The notes: generated by a model from the sequence alone, not told the origin. Positions 9,782-19,165 are shown, counted from the first letter of the stretch. The stretch is 64,000 nucleotides of DNA from Bacteroidota bacterium (GCA_005882315.1 VBAR01000001.1:569736-633735), one strand, 5' to 3'. Made by a program: numbers and translations.

Positions 9782-10507
9782 TTAATTCGTCTTATTCACC
9801 GAACCGGCACCGGAAGTACTTACTACCACTGAGGAGGCACTGCCTTTATAGGTAACATTCGATGCCCCTGTTGCTTCTCCTTTTACACTTACACTTGCAA
9901 ATACATCAGCAGTACTGGCACCGCTAAGATCTACATCTGCATTTTCAGTCATTAGCTCAAAACATCTTGCATTTGATGCGCCGCTTGCATTAATGTAAAG
10001 ATCTTTTGTTTCCCCTGCCAATCTCAGATCAGATGCCCCGGTAAGATCGCCGGATATTTTTGGAGCTTTCAGATCCAACTCAATTTTACTTGCGCCGGTA
10101 GCATGAAAACTGATCTCACTTGTATTTTCAATTTTATTTTCGCCAATAATATCGCAGGCCCCGCTTGCTTCAAAGCTTTTGAAATTTTTTCCGCTTACAT
10201 ATACTTTAATTCCGCTGGAAGCATTGAGGTTGGTATTATTAACCTGGTGAATTTCCAGCACGCCGTTTTCCACTTTTGTTATAATGTACTCCTGCAAGTT
10301 CGCATCTATCTCCACTTTTACAGATTCAGTTGAATCCTGTCTTACGATTACATCAATGCCGCCGCTTACATCAATACCGTTGAAGCCGGAAACCGATCGA
10401 TTCTCTTTTGTTATGTTGCCATTGCCATCGATATGTTCGCCAAACCAGCTATGGCAGGATGATAAGGTAAAAGTTAAAACTGCAATTGTTGCTAAAATAT
10501 TTCTCAT
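9782..10507 (-). CDS. head GIN domain (DUF2807) lipoprotein
   Basis: A 241-aa exported protein with a lipoprotein-type signal (LSSC at residues 15-18). The mature part is a putative auto-transporter adhesin 'head GIN' domain (DUF2807), a right-handed beta-helix-like repeat. Internal repeats rich in 'SGAS/TGAS' steps can be seen (SGASNA, TGASDL, SGASTA, TGASNV). Such proteins are common surface or periplasmic proteins in Bacteroidota, with no defined activity. It is a monocistronic gene with its own terminator and is divergent from menG. Confidence 0.85.
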   Translation of the reverse strand: MRNILATIAVLTFTLSSCHSWFGEHIDGNGNITKENRSVSGFNGIDVSGGIDVIVRQDSTESVKVEIDANLQEYIITKVENGVLEIHQVNNTNLNASSGIKVYVSGKNFKSFEASGACDIIGENKIENTSEISFHATGASKIELDLKAPKISGDLTGASDLRLAGETKDLYINASGASNARCFELMTENADVDLSGASTADVFASVSVKGEATGASNVTYKGSASSVVVSTSGAGSVNKTN

Positions 10508-10651
10508 GAGTTATGGTTTAAGCCACCAAAGGTGAATTTTATTTTGATATGACGATCGGGATTGTTATGAGGTTACAGATATCTTTCAATGAAACGTGAA
10601 ATGCGAAAGATCTGACACCGTTTGCCGTTTCACCTTTCACCTAACAGTTCC

Positions 10652-10659
10652 TACCTTTG
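10652..10659 (+). promoter_or_regulatory. -7 element TACCTTTG of menG
   Basis: The sequence matches the Bacteroidota sigma-A -7 consensus TAnnTTTG. It ends 5 bp before the ATG at 10665, which implies a leaderless or nearly leaderless transcript. No matching -33 TTTG at the usual spacing was found. Confidence 0.5.
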
Positions 10660-10664
10660 CGGCC

Positions 10665-11414
10665 ATGTCTGAAAAACTGCCTCACGACCATATTATCCCC
10701 TACAAAGATTCCAGTAAAAATAAGAAGGTACAAGTGGCTGAAATGTTTGACCGTATTGCCCCGAAATACGATTTTATGAACCGCTTTTTGTCGGCCGGCA
10801 TTGATGTGGGCTGGCGCAAAAAAGCGATCAAAAAACTCAAGCCCGACAACCCCAAAACGATACTCGATATTGCGACCGGCACGGGTGATATGGCAATTCT
10901 TGCCTGCCGGATCCTGAACCCTGATAAAATTGAGGGAATTGATATTTCTGTACAAATGCTGGAGCTGGGAAAAAAGAAAATTGAAAAAGAAGGACTTAGC
11001 AATAAAATTCGCTTACAAATAGGTGATTCTGAGGCAATAAACTTCGCTCCGGATTCGTTTGATGGCGGTATGGTAGCCTTCGGTGTCCGTAACTTTGAAA
11101 ACCTTGAAAAAGGACTTACAGAAATTTATCGTGTACTGAAACCGGGGGCACAATTAGTCGTACTTGAATTTTCAAAACCAAAAACCTGGGGAATGAAGTC
11201 GCTCTACAATTTGTACATGAAAATTGTAGCGCCAAAAATGGCCGGTTGGGTGAGCCAGAATAAAGAAGCATATGATTATTTATGTGAGTCGGCCAAGGCT
11301 TTTCCGGAAAGACAGGAGTTTGTAAATATTTTAAATAAATCAGGATTTTCCGATACCTCGTTTAAACCGCTAAGCCTAGGAATATGTTGCATCTACACAG
11401 GAAGAAAAAAATGA
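10665..11414 (+). CDS. menG: demethylmenaquinone methyltransferase
   Basis: A class I SAM methyltransferase of the UbiE/MenG family (249 aa) that catalyses the last step of menaquinone synthesis. Motif I DIATGTGDMAI, the family signature FDRIAPKYDFMNRFLSAG near the N-terminus and GVRNFENLEKGL are visible. I chose the ATG at 10665 because family similarity begins there and a TACCTTTG -7 element lies immediately upstream; an in-frame ATG at 10596 would add 23 unrelated residues. The stop overlaps the porT start (ATGA). Together with mqnD at 43292 it suggests menaquinone made by the futalosine route. Confidence 0.95.
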   Translation: MSEKLPHDHIIPYKDSSKNKKVQVAEMFDRIAPKYDFMNRFLSAGIDVGWRKKAIKKLKPDNPKTILDIATGTGDMAILACRILNPDKIEGIDISVQMLELGKKKIEKEGLSNKIRLQIGDSEAINFAPDSFDGGMVAFGVRNFENLEKGLTEIYRVLKPGAQLVVLEFSKPKTWGMKSLYNLYMKIVAPKMAGWVSQNKEAYDYLCESAKAFPERQEFVNILNKSGFSDTSFKPLSLGICCIYTGRKK

Positions 11415-12139
11415 TTGTGTTACAGGGATTGATTTTGCTTTCAGCATTTATTTTTCCTTCGCATAAAATTTTTGCCCAGAAATACCTCGAGTATAGCTCA
11501 GATTGGTACATGGCAGATCATGATTACAAGCCTTATTATTTTGGCATCACTCTCGCAGGTAACTCAGCAAAATTTCATACAGAAAAACATCCAAAGTTTT
11601 TAGAGGATGATAGTGTGTATGTAGCTGACCCTATCAATAGTCCGGGTTTTGGTTTGGGGCTTGCGGCTACTGCAAGATTGAGCAACCGTTTTCAACTACG
11701 CTTCAATCCCCAGCTTATTTTTACTGAACGCAGCATTTATTACAAATTAAAATACCCGGATATTAATGACGGAACTGAAGTAACAAAAAAAGTTGAATCC
11801 GTAATTATGTCTTTCCCGGTTCATATAAAATTTCAAAGTGATCGCATTGGCAATTTTCGTGTATACATGTTTGGAGGTGTAAAAGCGGATATTGATATGG
11901 CGAGTAATGCAAGAGCCAAACGTGCCGAAGACCTGGTAAAGATCAAGAGTAAAGATTACGGTATTGAAGCTGGAATAGGCTTCAATTTTTTTATGCAGAG
12001 TTTTATTTTTTCTCCTGAAATAAAGATCAGCAATGGTCTCGGCAATATTCACAGCCGCGATCCTGCTTTAAAATATTCCTCAGTCTTTGATCGCATACAA
12101 TCAAGGATGATCATGTTTACAATTCATCTGGAAGGGTAA
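11411..12139 (+). CDS. porT: T9SS outer-membrane protein PorT
   Basis: A 242-aa PorT-family protein, an outer-membrane beta-barrel needed for the type IX secretion system. A signal peptide MIVLQGLILLSAFIFPSHKIFAQ is followed by beta-strand-rich sequence ending in an aromatic/Gly barrel terminus. The ATG at 11411 overlaps the menG stop (ATGA), which favours it over the ATG at 11384. The menG-porT pair is conserved in many Bacteroidota (established knowledge). It supports an active T9SS that exports the sorting-domain proteins encoded elsewhere in the window. Confidence 0.9.
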   Translation: MIVLQGLILLSAFIFPSHKIFAQKYLEYSSDWYMADHDYKPYYFGITLAGNSAKFHTEKHPKFLEDDSVYVADPINSPGFGLGLAATARLSNRFQLRFNPQLIFTERSIYYKLKYPDINDGTEVTKKVESVIMSFPVHIKFQSDRIGNFRVYMFGGVKADIDMASNARAKRAEDLVKIKSKDYGIEAGIGFNFFMQSFIFSPEIKISNGLGNIHSRDPALKYSSVFDRIQSRMIMFTIHLEG

Positions 12140-12170
12140 GTCACCCCCTGTCCCCCTAAAGGGGTGACTT
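12138..12170. repeat. palindromic repeat AAGTCACCCC...GGGGTGACTT
   Basis: A perfect 10-bp inverted repeat surrounds CTGTCCCCCTAAA. It overlaps the porT stop codon and belongs with the CCCCTGTCCCCCTAAAGGGG elements at 19166-19195 and 19292-19323. Confidence 0.7.
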
Positions 12171-12251
12171 AGATCGAAGACTCTTTATACAATCATACAT
12201 TCTCAAAAAAGTTAGGTTTTATTTTTGTTACCAGCGACATTGCTACTGTCA

Positions 12252-12299
12252 ACTTTTGTTGCGTCGCACTCTTATACTGTAATGATACTATTCAACAAT
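12252..12299 (+). repeat. possible dispersed intergenic repeat, copy 2
   Basis: It aligns by eye with the reverse complement of 1220-1265 at about 70%. It lies between two C/G-rich palindromes in the convergent porT/barrel-gene spacer and has no coding potential. Confidence 0.4.
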
Positions 12300-12328
12300 T
12301 TCGAAAAGAGAGGGCTGTGTTACAGCAA

Positions 12329-12350
12329 GCCCCCTTCAGGGGGTTTGGGG
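12329..12350. repeat. palindrome CCCCCTTCAGGGGG
   Basis: A short C/G palindrome ends directly at the stop codon of the minus-strand barrel gene. It has the same style as the CCCCCTAAAGGGGG elements nearby and at 19.2 kb, and could also work as a hairpin between convergent genes. Confidence 0.5.
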
Positions 12351-14024
12351 TTAATAATCAAACTCCCTTCTGTGCATATTCCACCTTACACCGATTGAAA
12401 CTGCAGTTGTATTTTTTGAAGTGATGGGTGCTGTTTCAGTATCCTGCTTACGGTATAATGCATTCAGCTCAATAAAGAGATTCTCTTTTAGTTCATATTG
12501 CAGAAGCAAAGAGCCATAAAATACATTTGTTTTCCAGCCCTCGCCTATTTCATAACCATAATCCATCGTACGAAGCGGTGGTGTGTTCGGGTAAAAAATA
12601 TTACTGCCATAGCTTACTGTGGTATTGGAATCACGACCCTGCATATAATAAATCAGTTTTGCATTTATCAGCCATTTAGGTGCAGGCTGATACCGGGCAA
12701 TACCTATCCATTCACTGAAGTTGGCTCCCAATGGATGTGCCAGTGGTTGATTATAATGAGTAAGATTAGCAACCGAATCACGATGCGAATAAGTGAACGG
12801 GCGGACACGGTTGTGCTCTACCTGTAAGTCAAGGTTTTTTATATTGAAAGCATCAATATATTTTGCGCCAAGCTGAATAGCCCATTTATTGCCCCACCAG
12901 CCGTCGTTCTTTTTTACTTCATCCAGGACAAATTCATCGATTACGATCTGGTTATAAAACTGGAATTTCTTTGCCACGTTCGCTTTAAAATCAATACCGG
13001 CAATAGCATTATCATAGCTTCCGCTTTGCTGTTCAATTGAGCGATAAAATATGATAGGATTGAGATACCCAAATTCAAAATGGTCCTGGCGACCGAATAT
13101 TACCGCCTCATACAAACCCATATTCAGCCATTTGGTGATCGCAATATCAAGATGATGAATGGCAGCGTATTTTTTTGGAATTAATTTATCGCCTCCCGGT
13201 ACATGGGCATTCTGCAATTCGGCAAATATGTTCTGGTAATTGATCTTCCATATCCGGGTATTCAGTTTTAAGAATAACATATTACTGGAAAAATCACTCA
13301 GCATCAGGCTGCGATATCCATTACCGATAAAATTTTTATCATACCCAAAGCTAATGTCGATATATTTTGTTGCGCCGAATGTAAAATAACCTCTTGCTTC
13401 AAAATAGTCAAAGCCATCAGTTTTAAAAGGTTTATAATAACCGTTACCCGGAACTGCTTTTCTTTCGCTGGTCCATTGCTGTGCGTAGCTGGGTACTCTT
13501 TCCTGGTTATCGGTCAGGTAAGTATAGAACCCGATCTTATTAGCAATCTTACCCCGCAGTGTTAATCCTCTTGAATTAAGGAAAAGACTTTGGTCATAAT
13601 CACTCTCCTTGCCGTAAGTGAATTGAATAACCGGGTTTAATATCAGATCAAAATCCTTCACATGTACTTCATAAAGATTGGCGGGTGTCTGGTAAAAATT
13701 TTTTCCAATTGGTTTTTTGCTTTTAAACCCTGGCTGGTTACCGGTCCATTCAATATTGTTCAGTAAAAGGCTATTGAGATTATAGGCATCTACTTTATTT
13801 GTCGCAATTGTTTTACCGGAAAGGTTAACTGCTGAAACTACACTGCGGCGGCTAAATGGTTTTATTTTTGAAAAATTGAACGCAGAATCCTTTTGCAGTT
13901 TTATTTCCAACCGTTCCAGCAAAATATTTGCTTTATCCCCGGGGTTGAGAAAAGTAGTTTGAGCAAAACTCTGAAAGGGTAAAACAAACAGGATTAACCT
14001 TAGAATGGTTTTCTTAAATTGCAT
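12351..14024 (-). CDS. outer-membrane beta-barrel protein, Wzi/RemB-like
   Basis: A 557-aa protein with a signal peptide (cleavage after FAQ, residue 21) and long alternating beta-strand sequence with aromatic residues, typical of a large outer-membrane barrel. The C-terminal half contains RPFTYSH, THYNQPLAHPLGANFSEW and a final barrel strand SIGVRWNMHRREFDY. These features resemble Bacteroidota proteins annotated as capsule assembly Wzi family or the gliding protein RemB (family recall, not searched). It could therefore anchor surface polysaccharide or act in motility. It is divergent from pyrC with only 30 bp between the start codons. Confidence 0.6.
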   Translation of the reverse strand: MQFKKTILRLILFVLPFQSFAQTTFLNPGDKANILLERLEIKLQKDSAFNFSKIKPFSRRSVVSAVNLSGKTIATNKVDAYNLNSLLLNNIEWTGNQPGFKSKKPIGKNFYQTPANLYEVHVKDFDLILNPVIQFTYGKESDYDQSLFLNSRGLTLRGKIANKIGFYTYLTDNQERVPSYAQQWTSERKAVPGNGYYKPFKTDGFDYFEARGYFTFGATKYIDISFGYDKNFIGNGYRSLMLSDFSSNMLFLKLNTRIWKINYQNIFAELQNAHVPGGDKLIPKKYAAIHHLDIAITKWLNMGLYEAVIFGRQDHFEFGYLNPIIFYRSIEQQSGSYDNAIAGIDFKANVAKKFQFYNQIVIDEFVLDEVKKNDGWWGNKWAIQLGAKYIDAFNIKNLDLQVEHNRVRPFTYSHRDSVANLTHYNQPLAHPLGANFSEWIGIARYQPAPKWLINAKLIYYMQGRDSNTTVSYGSNIFYPNTPPLRTMDYGYEIGEGWKTNVFYGSLLLQYELKENLFIELNALYRKQDTETAPITSKNTTAVSIGVRWNMHRREFDY

Positions 14025-14054
14025 GGGTCAGGTATTAGATATCGGCGACAAAAT

Positions 14055-15398
14055 ATGGAAAAATATTTGATTAAATCGGCTTTGGTAGTTAATGAAGGCA
14101 GTATTAAAAATGCAGATGTGTTGATAAGTAACGGACGCATTGAGAAAGTTGCGCCACTAATTACACTAAATGACAAAAATGCAATTGAAATAAATGCAGA
14201 AGGGAAATATTTACTGCCAGGTTGTATCGATGACCAGGTGCATTTTCGTGAGCCGGGTCTTACACATAAAGCAACAATTTATACGGAAGCGAAAGCAGCA
14301 GTTGCTGGTGGGGTTACCAGTTTTATGGAAATGCCAAACACTGTACCCAATGCATTAACAGAAGAACTACTGGAGGATAAATACAATATTGCTGAGCAAA
14401 CTTCACTGGCAAATTATTCTTTTTTCATGGGTACCAGCAATAATAATGCAGATGAAGTGCTGAAGATGAATAAGCGGAAAAAAGATGTATGCGGTGTAAA
14501 GATCTTTATGGGTGCCAGCACCGGAAATATGCTGGTCGATAATTTAATGACGCTGGATAAAGTTTTCCGTGAAAGCGAAATGCTGATTGCTACACATTGT
14601 GAAGATGAACGTATCATTAAAAGCAATTATGAAAGGCTGAAAAAAGAAAAAGGAGAATTAACCGCCGCTGATCATCCGTTGATCAGAAATGAAGAGGGTT
14701 GTTTTGAAAGCTCTTTTTTAGCTATACAGATCGCTAAAAAATATAATACCCGTTTACATATACTGCATATCAGTACCGAGAAAGAATTACAGTTATTCAG
14801 CAATATGCTTCCGCTAAAAGAAAAAAGAATTACATCGGAGGTTTGTGTGCATCATTTGCATTTTACTGCTGATGATTACGAACGTCTCGGCTATAAAATA
14901 AAATGTAATCCTGCTATCAAAGCTGAACATAATAAAGAAGGATTATGGAAAGGATTGCTGGATGACAGGTTAGATGTGATTGCCACTGATCACGCCCCTC
15001 ATTTGCTTTCAGAAAAAGAACCACCCTATGAACATGCACATGCTGGCTTGCCGCTTGTTCAGCATCCGTTGCTGATTATGCTACATTACTATAAGCAAGG
15101 AAAAATTTCACTGGAGAAAATTGTTTCTAAAATGAGTCATGCTGTGGCAGATTGTTTTCAAATTGCTGAACGGGGCTATATCCGCGAAGGTTATCACGCC
15201 GACCTGGTACTGGTTGATCTGAATAAACCTCATAAAGTTTCAAAGGAAAATATTTTATACAAATGCGGCTGGAGTCCTTTAGAGAATTTTGAGTTTCCTG
15301 TATCTATAACTCATACGTTCGTCAATGGACACCCTGTATATGCAGATGGAAAAATTGATGAATCAAAAAAAGGGCATAGATTGGCTTTTAACAGATAG
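14055..15398 (+). CDS. pyrC: dihydroorotase (amidohydrolase)
   Basis: A 447-aa class I-type dihydroorotase that closes carbamoyl-aspartate to dihydroorotate in pyrimidine synthesis. Visible motifs are VHFREPG, the carbamylated-Lys region GVKIFMGAS, THCEDE, LHILHIS and ATDHAPH. The first His of the usual DxHxH metal motif is Gln61 here (D59-D-Q61-V-H63). I recall this DDQVHF form from other Bacteroidota enzymes, so it may be a lineage variant and not an inactive copy. The ATG at 14055 was chosen because the beta-strand typical of the N-terminus starts there. It is followed after 2 bp by a small membrane protein gene. Confidence 0.88.
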   Translation: MEKYLIKSALVVNEGSIKNADVLISNGRIEKVAPLITLNDKNAIEINAEGKYLLPGCIDDQVHFREPGLTHKATIYTEAKAAVAGGVTSFMEMPNTVPNALTEELLEDKYNIAEQTSLANYSFFMGTSNNNADEVLKMNKRKKDVCGVKIFMGASTGNMLVDNLMTLDKVFRESEMLIATHCEDERIIKSNYERLKKEKGELTAADHPLIRNEEGCFESSFLAIQIAKKYNTRLHILHISTEKELQLFSNMLPLKEKRITSEVCVHHLHFTADDYERLGYKIKCNPAIKAEHNKEGLWKGLLDDRLDVIATDHAPHLLSEKEPPYEHAHAGLPLVQHPLLIMLHYYKQGKISLEKIVSKMSHAVADCFQIAERGYIREGYHADLVLVDLNKPHKVSKENILYKCGWSPLENFEFPVSITHTFVNGHPVYADGKIDESKKGHRLAFNR

Positions 15399-15400
15399 AC

Positions 15401-15793
15401 ATGCTTCACGACTACATGGAATATACTTACCTGGCCCCCGCGGTGCTTGTTTGTGCCGGCATAGTAATGCTTATAGTGTTTTTATTCAAAAATTCAAAAA
15501 ACCAGGATGTAACCAAATTGAGAAACCTGTCGGGCTATGCTTATTGGTTACTGGCTATTTGGGCATTTATTTTATTTACACTACTGATGGTTGAAGAAAT
15601 ATTCCGTGGAAAAAAATTCAATGAAGATGTGTTCAAAGCTTGCTGGCCTATGCTTCTTTCGCTACTTATTGTCTCACTTCTTGCTTTTATCCGAAAATAT
15701 AGAAAGCATCCCGGTGGCTTATTGCTGTCATGTGCCATTTTAGTCAGTGGCTTTTATTTGTTTATTAAAGTATTAGATAATTTAGCGGCCTGA
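15401..15793 (+). CDS. small membrane protein, four TM segments
   Basis: A hypothetical 130-aa protein. Four hydrophobic segments can be seen at about residues 10-28, 46-63, 84-98 and 106-124, separated by short charged loops (RKYRKHPGG). No motif or family was recognised. It starts 2 bp after the pyrC stop and ends 1 bp before the MutS-like gene, so it is the middle gene of a tight operon. An alternative start lies at 15416. The tight spacing indicates co-transcription but gives no clear functional link. Confidence 0.65.
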   Translation: MLHDYMEYTYLAPAVLVCAGIVMLIVFLFKNSKNQDVTKLRNLSGYAYWLLAIWAFILFTLLMVEEIFRGKKFNEDVFKACWPMLLSLLIVSLLAFIRKYRKHPGGLLLSCAILVSGFYLFIKVLDNLAA

Positions 15794-15794
15794 T

Positions 15795-17111
15795 ATGCAA
15801 ATCGACAAAATCTCATTTAACGATATATCGATCTTCCACGAAGAAGAGGAGTTCTCTATTTTTCATAAACTCAATTTTACTAAAACAGAAGGTGGTCGGC
15901 TCTGGCTGAAGAAATTCTTCAGCGAACCATTTGATGATGTAAATAGGATCATGGGTACACAACGCATCATCCGTACACTGATGGAACATGTGAATGAATG
16001 GCCCACTGATATTACCAACGGCACCATCCTGATGATGCATAAATTTTTGGATTACTCACTCGATCCTGTACCGGAAAGACCAAATACATTTAATAGTACT
16101 ATTTATACATGGTTGCATAATGAAGATTATAAAATGGCAAAGTTTGCCGTTGGGCATTTTGCAGATTTCTATCGTGGTATAAAAAATATTGCTGACTTGC
16201 TCGAAGGACTTGAATTGCCTGCCAGCATCCGTTTGTATACTGACCGTATTGCCGGGGCATTGCGGGAACCTGCATTGGCTGAATTAGCCGAAACAAAAAA
16301 GTTTGAGAAATTTTCTCCCTCTCAAAACTTATACTTTTCACATTACCTGCGTGGCCAGTATAAAGTAAAGACACTTGACCTGATTGATGTTTTCAACCGT
16401 CTTGATGCATGGTATTCGATGGCGATGGCTGTTAAAACTTATCATCTCTCATTTCCTGAATTTGTTGAGCAGGAAACCTCGATGGTGGATGCAAAAGGTT
16501 TGTATCATTTATTGATTCAAAAACCGATTGCTTATGATCTGCAGATGAATCCTGAACATAATTTTCTTTTTCTTACAGGTGCAAACATGGCAGGTAAGAG
16601 TACATTAATAAAAGCTGTCGGTTCGGCTGTTTTCCTGGCTCATATTGGAATGGCTGTCCCCGCAGCAGGCATGCGGCTTACTGTATTTGATGGATTGCTT
16701 AGTAATATTAATGTAACAGATAACATCGCTAAAGGCGAAAGCTATTTTTATAACGAAGTGCAGCGGGTAAAAAATACAGTGGAGAAAATCAACAATGGTA
16801 AAAAATGGCTGGTTTTGATTGATGAGCTGTTTAAAGGAACCAATGTGCAGGATGCGATGAAATGTTCGCTGGCTGTTATTAAAGGACTAATAAAGATCAA
16901 AAACTCACTCTTTATACTTTCCACTCATCTTTATGAAATTGGTGAGGAGTTGAAGCAATATCCCAATATCAGCTTCCGCTATTTTGAAACAACGATCACT
17001 AATGACCAGCTTGAATTCAGCTACCAGTTGCGTGAAGGCGTCAGTAACGATCGTATCGGCTATGTAATTCTAAAAAGAGAGAAAGTAGTGGATATGCTGG
17101 AAAAATTATGA
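15795..17111 (+). CDS. short MutS-family ATPase
   Basis: A 438-aa MutS-related protein with a helical core/clamp-like domain followed by the C-terminal ABC-type ATPase. Walker A GANMAGKST is at about residues 262-270. Walker B is VLIDELFKGTN, and the STHLYE switch histidine follows. The N-terminal mismatch-recognition and connector domains of canonical MutS (about 850 aa) are missing, so direct mismatch repair is unlikely. Such short MutS homologues are common in Bacteroidota and their role is not settled. The gene follows the small membrane protein by 1 bp and converges on the SUMT gene. Confidence 0.8.
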   Translation: MQIDKISFNDISIFHEEEEFSIFHKLNFTKTEGGRLWLKKFFSEPFDDVNRIMGTQRIIRTLMEHVNEWPTDITNGTILMMHKFLDYSLDPVPERPNTFNSTIYTWLHNEDYKMAKFAVGHFADFYRGIKNIADLLEGLELPASIRLYTDRIAGALREPALAELAETKKFEKFSPSQNLYFSHYLRGQYKVKTLDLIDVFNRLDAWYSMAMAVKTYHLSFPEFVEQETSMVDAKGLYHLLIQKPIAYDLQMNPEHNFLFLTGANMAGKSTLIKAVGSAVFLAHIGMAVPAAGMRLTVFDGLLSNINVTDNIAKGESYFYNEVQRVKNTVEKINNGKKWLVLIDELFKGTNVQDAMKCSLAVIKGLIKIKNSLFILSTHLYEIGEELKQYPNISFRYFETTITNDQLEFSYQLREGVSNDRIGYVILKREKVVDMLEKL

Positions 17112-17123
17112 CCCTCATCATCC

Positions 17124-17915
17124 CTATAATTCTTTGAACACAGATCCGCTTTCTTCAGTTTGATACCAGTTAAATTGTTCATTCAGTTTAACTACATCAC
17201 CAATAATAACCAATGATGGAGAACTGAATTGTTTACCTGCAAAATCAATAGCACAATTTTTTAATGTAGTAATATGTACCTGTTGATGAATAGTTGTTGC
17301 TTGTTCAATAATAGCAAGCGGTGTGAATGGTTTGCGGGTATAGCGCAACAATAACTCAGCAAGGTCTGTAATATTTTTTGCCGCCATATAAAAAACAAGT
17401 GTATCAGATGAAAGAGCAATTTGTCTCCATGAATCGGGACTGTAATGACTTGTAGGATTAAATGTAAGAAACTGCACACCCTGCGAATAGCCTCTTGCTG
17501 TAAGCGGAATGCCAGTATATGCCGATGCACCGGATGCTGCAGTGATGCCGGGAATAATCTCAAAAGGAATATTTTTTTCTGCTAATGCTTCTAGTTCATC
17601 CAGTACATTACTAAAGAAAGCCACATCCCCACCTTTCAGCCGCAATACATTTTTTCCCTGCTCTGCATATTCAACAATCAATGCGGTTACTTCTTCCTGG
17701 GAAAAAGAGTTATCGTTATAACCTTGTTTACCGGCTAATAACACTTCTGCATCTTTCCGTGCATGAGCAGCAATGATATCCGGGTTTACCAACCGATCTG
17801 TAATAATTACATCTGCAGCCGCTAAACGCTTTTGCAACTTCAAAGTAATTAACTCTGCATCGCCGGGGCCAGCGCCGGCAAGTGTTACTTTTCCTATATT
17901 TTCTATCTGAGACAT
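17124..17915 (-). CDS. cobA: uroporphyrinogen-III C-methyltransferase (SUMT)
   Basis: A 263-aa tetrapyrrole methylase that makes precorrin-2 from uroporphyrinogen III with two SAM, the first step toward siroheme. Motifs GAGPGDAELITLK (N-terminus), LRLKGGDVAFFSNVLDE and EIIPGITAASGASAYTGIPLTARG are visible. The usual GGDPFIFGRGGEE is replaced by GGDVAFFSN. It is the last gene of a minus-strand cys block, 8 bp after cysN. This suggests supply of siroheme for sulfite reductase, but neither that enzyme nor the dehydrogenase/ferrochelatase is in the window. Confidence 0.9.
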   Translation of the reverse strand: MSQIENIGKVTLAGAGPGDAELITLKLQKRLAAADVIITDRLVNPDIIAAHARKDAEVLLAGKQGYNDNSFSQEEVTALIVEYAEQGKNVLRLKGGDVAFFSNVLDELEALAEKNIPFEIIPGITAASGASAYTGIPLTARGYSQGVQFLTFNPTSHYSPDSWRQIALSSDTLVFYMAAKNITDLAELLLRYTRKPFTPLAIIEQATTIHQQVHITTLKNCAIDFAGKQFSSPSLVIIGDVVKLNEQFNWYQTEESGSVFKEL

Positions 17916-17923
17916 TATTATTT

Positions 17924-19165
17924 TTATTTTATTAGAACAGCAGCGACTGTACTGTTACTTGTTTCATCAATTAATATAGCACTGCCATTTTCATTCAGTG
18001 TTTCATATCCGTCATAAACTAATGGCGATGCAGTTTTGATGGTCGCTTTCACTACTTCATTCAATTTTACATTTCCCTCTACCGGCTGACGTTGCAGGCT
18101 GTTTACGTCCAGCTTGTATTCTACATTTCTTACAATAGCCCTTACCTGGCGGCTATTATGCTGCAATAAATACTTGTTGCCGGAAATAAGCGGCTTATCG
18201 TCCAGCCAACAGAGCAATACTTCGAGTTCATTGTTTACTTGCGGAACATTATCAACTTTTACAATTGAATCACCACGACTGATATCAATATCATCTGCCA
18301 ATTGAATAACCGCAGATTGTGGAGCAAAAATTGCTGAAACTTCTTTACCTGCTACTTCTACGGAAGCAATGGTAGTTTCAATATCCTGCGGTAAGACTTT
18401 TACTTTATCACCTTTTTTATAAATACCACTGATCACTTTACCGGCATAACCGCGGTAATCATGCAGATCATCTGTTTGTGGACGAATAACAAACTGTACC
18501 TGGAACCTTGGATTTGTAAGATTAATATCACTGTCTAGTTTTACATCTTCCAAAAATTCAAGCAGCGGTTTCCCTTTGTACCAGTTGATATGTGTTGATC
18601 TGTCAACGATATTATCTCCATCCAATGCACTGATGGGAATATAAGTAACATCTTTTAATCCTAATTGTTTTGCCACTTCACTGTAGTCAATCACAATATT
18701 GTTAAACACATCCTGCGAATATTCTACCAGGTCCATTTTATTTACTGCTACTACTACATGAGGGATTTTTAGCAGCGATGCAATAATAGAATGACGACGG
18801 GTTTGTTCAACTACCCCTTGTCTTGCATCAATTAAAATAATAATGAGACTGGCATTCGATGCACCTGTGATCATGTTACGGGTATACTGCACATGGCCAG
18901 GCGCATCAGCGATTATGAATTTTCTTTTGGGAGTGCTGAAATAACGATATGCCACATCGATCGTGATGCCCTGTTCTCTTTCTGCACGAAGGCCGTCGGT
19001 AAGTAATGCCAGATCAACTTCTCCGTTCTCTTTATTCTTAGTTGATTTTTCCAGGGCTTCCATTTGATCAATAAGAATATTCTTGCTATCGTACAGCAAA
19101 CGACCAATTAATGTGCTTTTGCCATCATCAACACTGCCTGCCGTTATAAATCTCAATAGATCCAT
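17924..19165 (-). CDS. cysN: sulfate adenylyltransferase subunit 1 (GTPase)
   Basis: The 413-aa GTPase subunit of ATP sulfurylase, which drives sulfate activation to APS. Translation-factor-like G motifs are present: GSVDDGKST, DAPGHVQYTRNM and VNKMDLV, followed by beta-barrel domains. There is no C-terminal APS kinase fusion, consistent with direct APS reduction by the neighbouring CysH. The ATG at 19165 is directly preceded by a GC-rich palindromic repeat (19166-19195). The repeat occupies the usual ribosome-binding position and might affect translation. Confidence 0.95.
   Translation of the reverse strand: MDLLRFITAGSVDDGKSTLIGRLLYDSKNILIDQMEALEKSTKNKENGEVDLALLTDGLRAEREQGITIDVAYRYFSTPKRKFIIADAPGHVQYTRNMITGASNASLIIILIDARQGVVEQTRRHSIIASLLKIPHVVVAVNKMDLVEYSQDVFNNIVIDYSEVAKQLGLKDVTYIPISALDGDNIVDRSTHINWYKGKPLLEFLEDVKLDSDINLTNPRFQVQFVIRPQTDDLHDYRGYAGKVISGIYKKGDKVKVLPQDIETTIASVEVAGKEVSAIFAPQSAVIQLADDIDISRGDSIVKVDNVPQVNNELEVLLCWLDDKPLISGNKYLLQHNSRQVRAIVRNVEYKLDVNSLQRQPVEGNVKLNEVVKATIKTASPLVYDGYETLNENGSAILIDETSNSTVAAVLIK

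Noticed and set aside
10596-10664. Upstream ATG (10596) as start of menG
   Set aside because: It adds residues without similarity and would lie upstream of the TACCTTTG element next to the ATG at 10665.
12138-12350. A small insertion sequence between two C/G palindromes
   Set aside because: There is no transposase frame and no clear target-site duplication, and the two palindromes are not matching terminal repeats.
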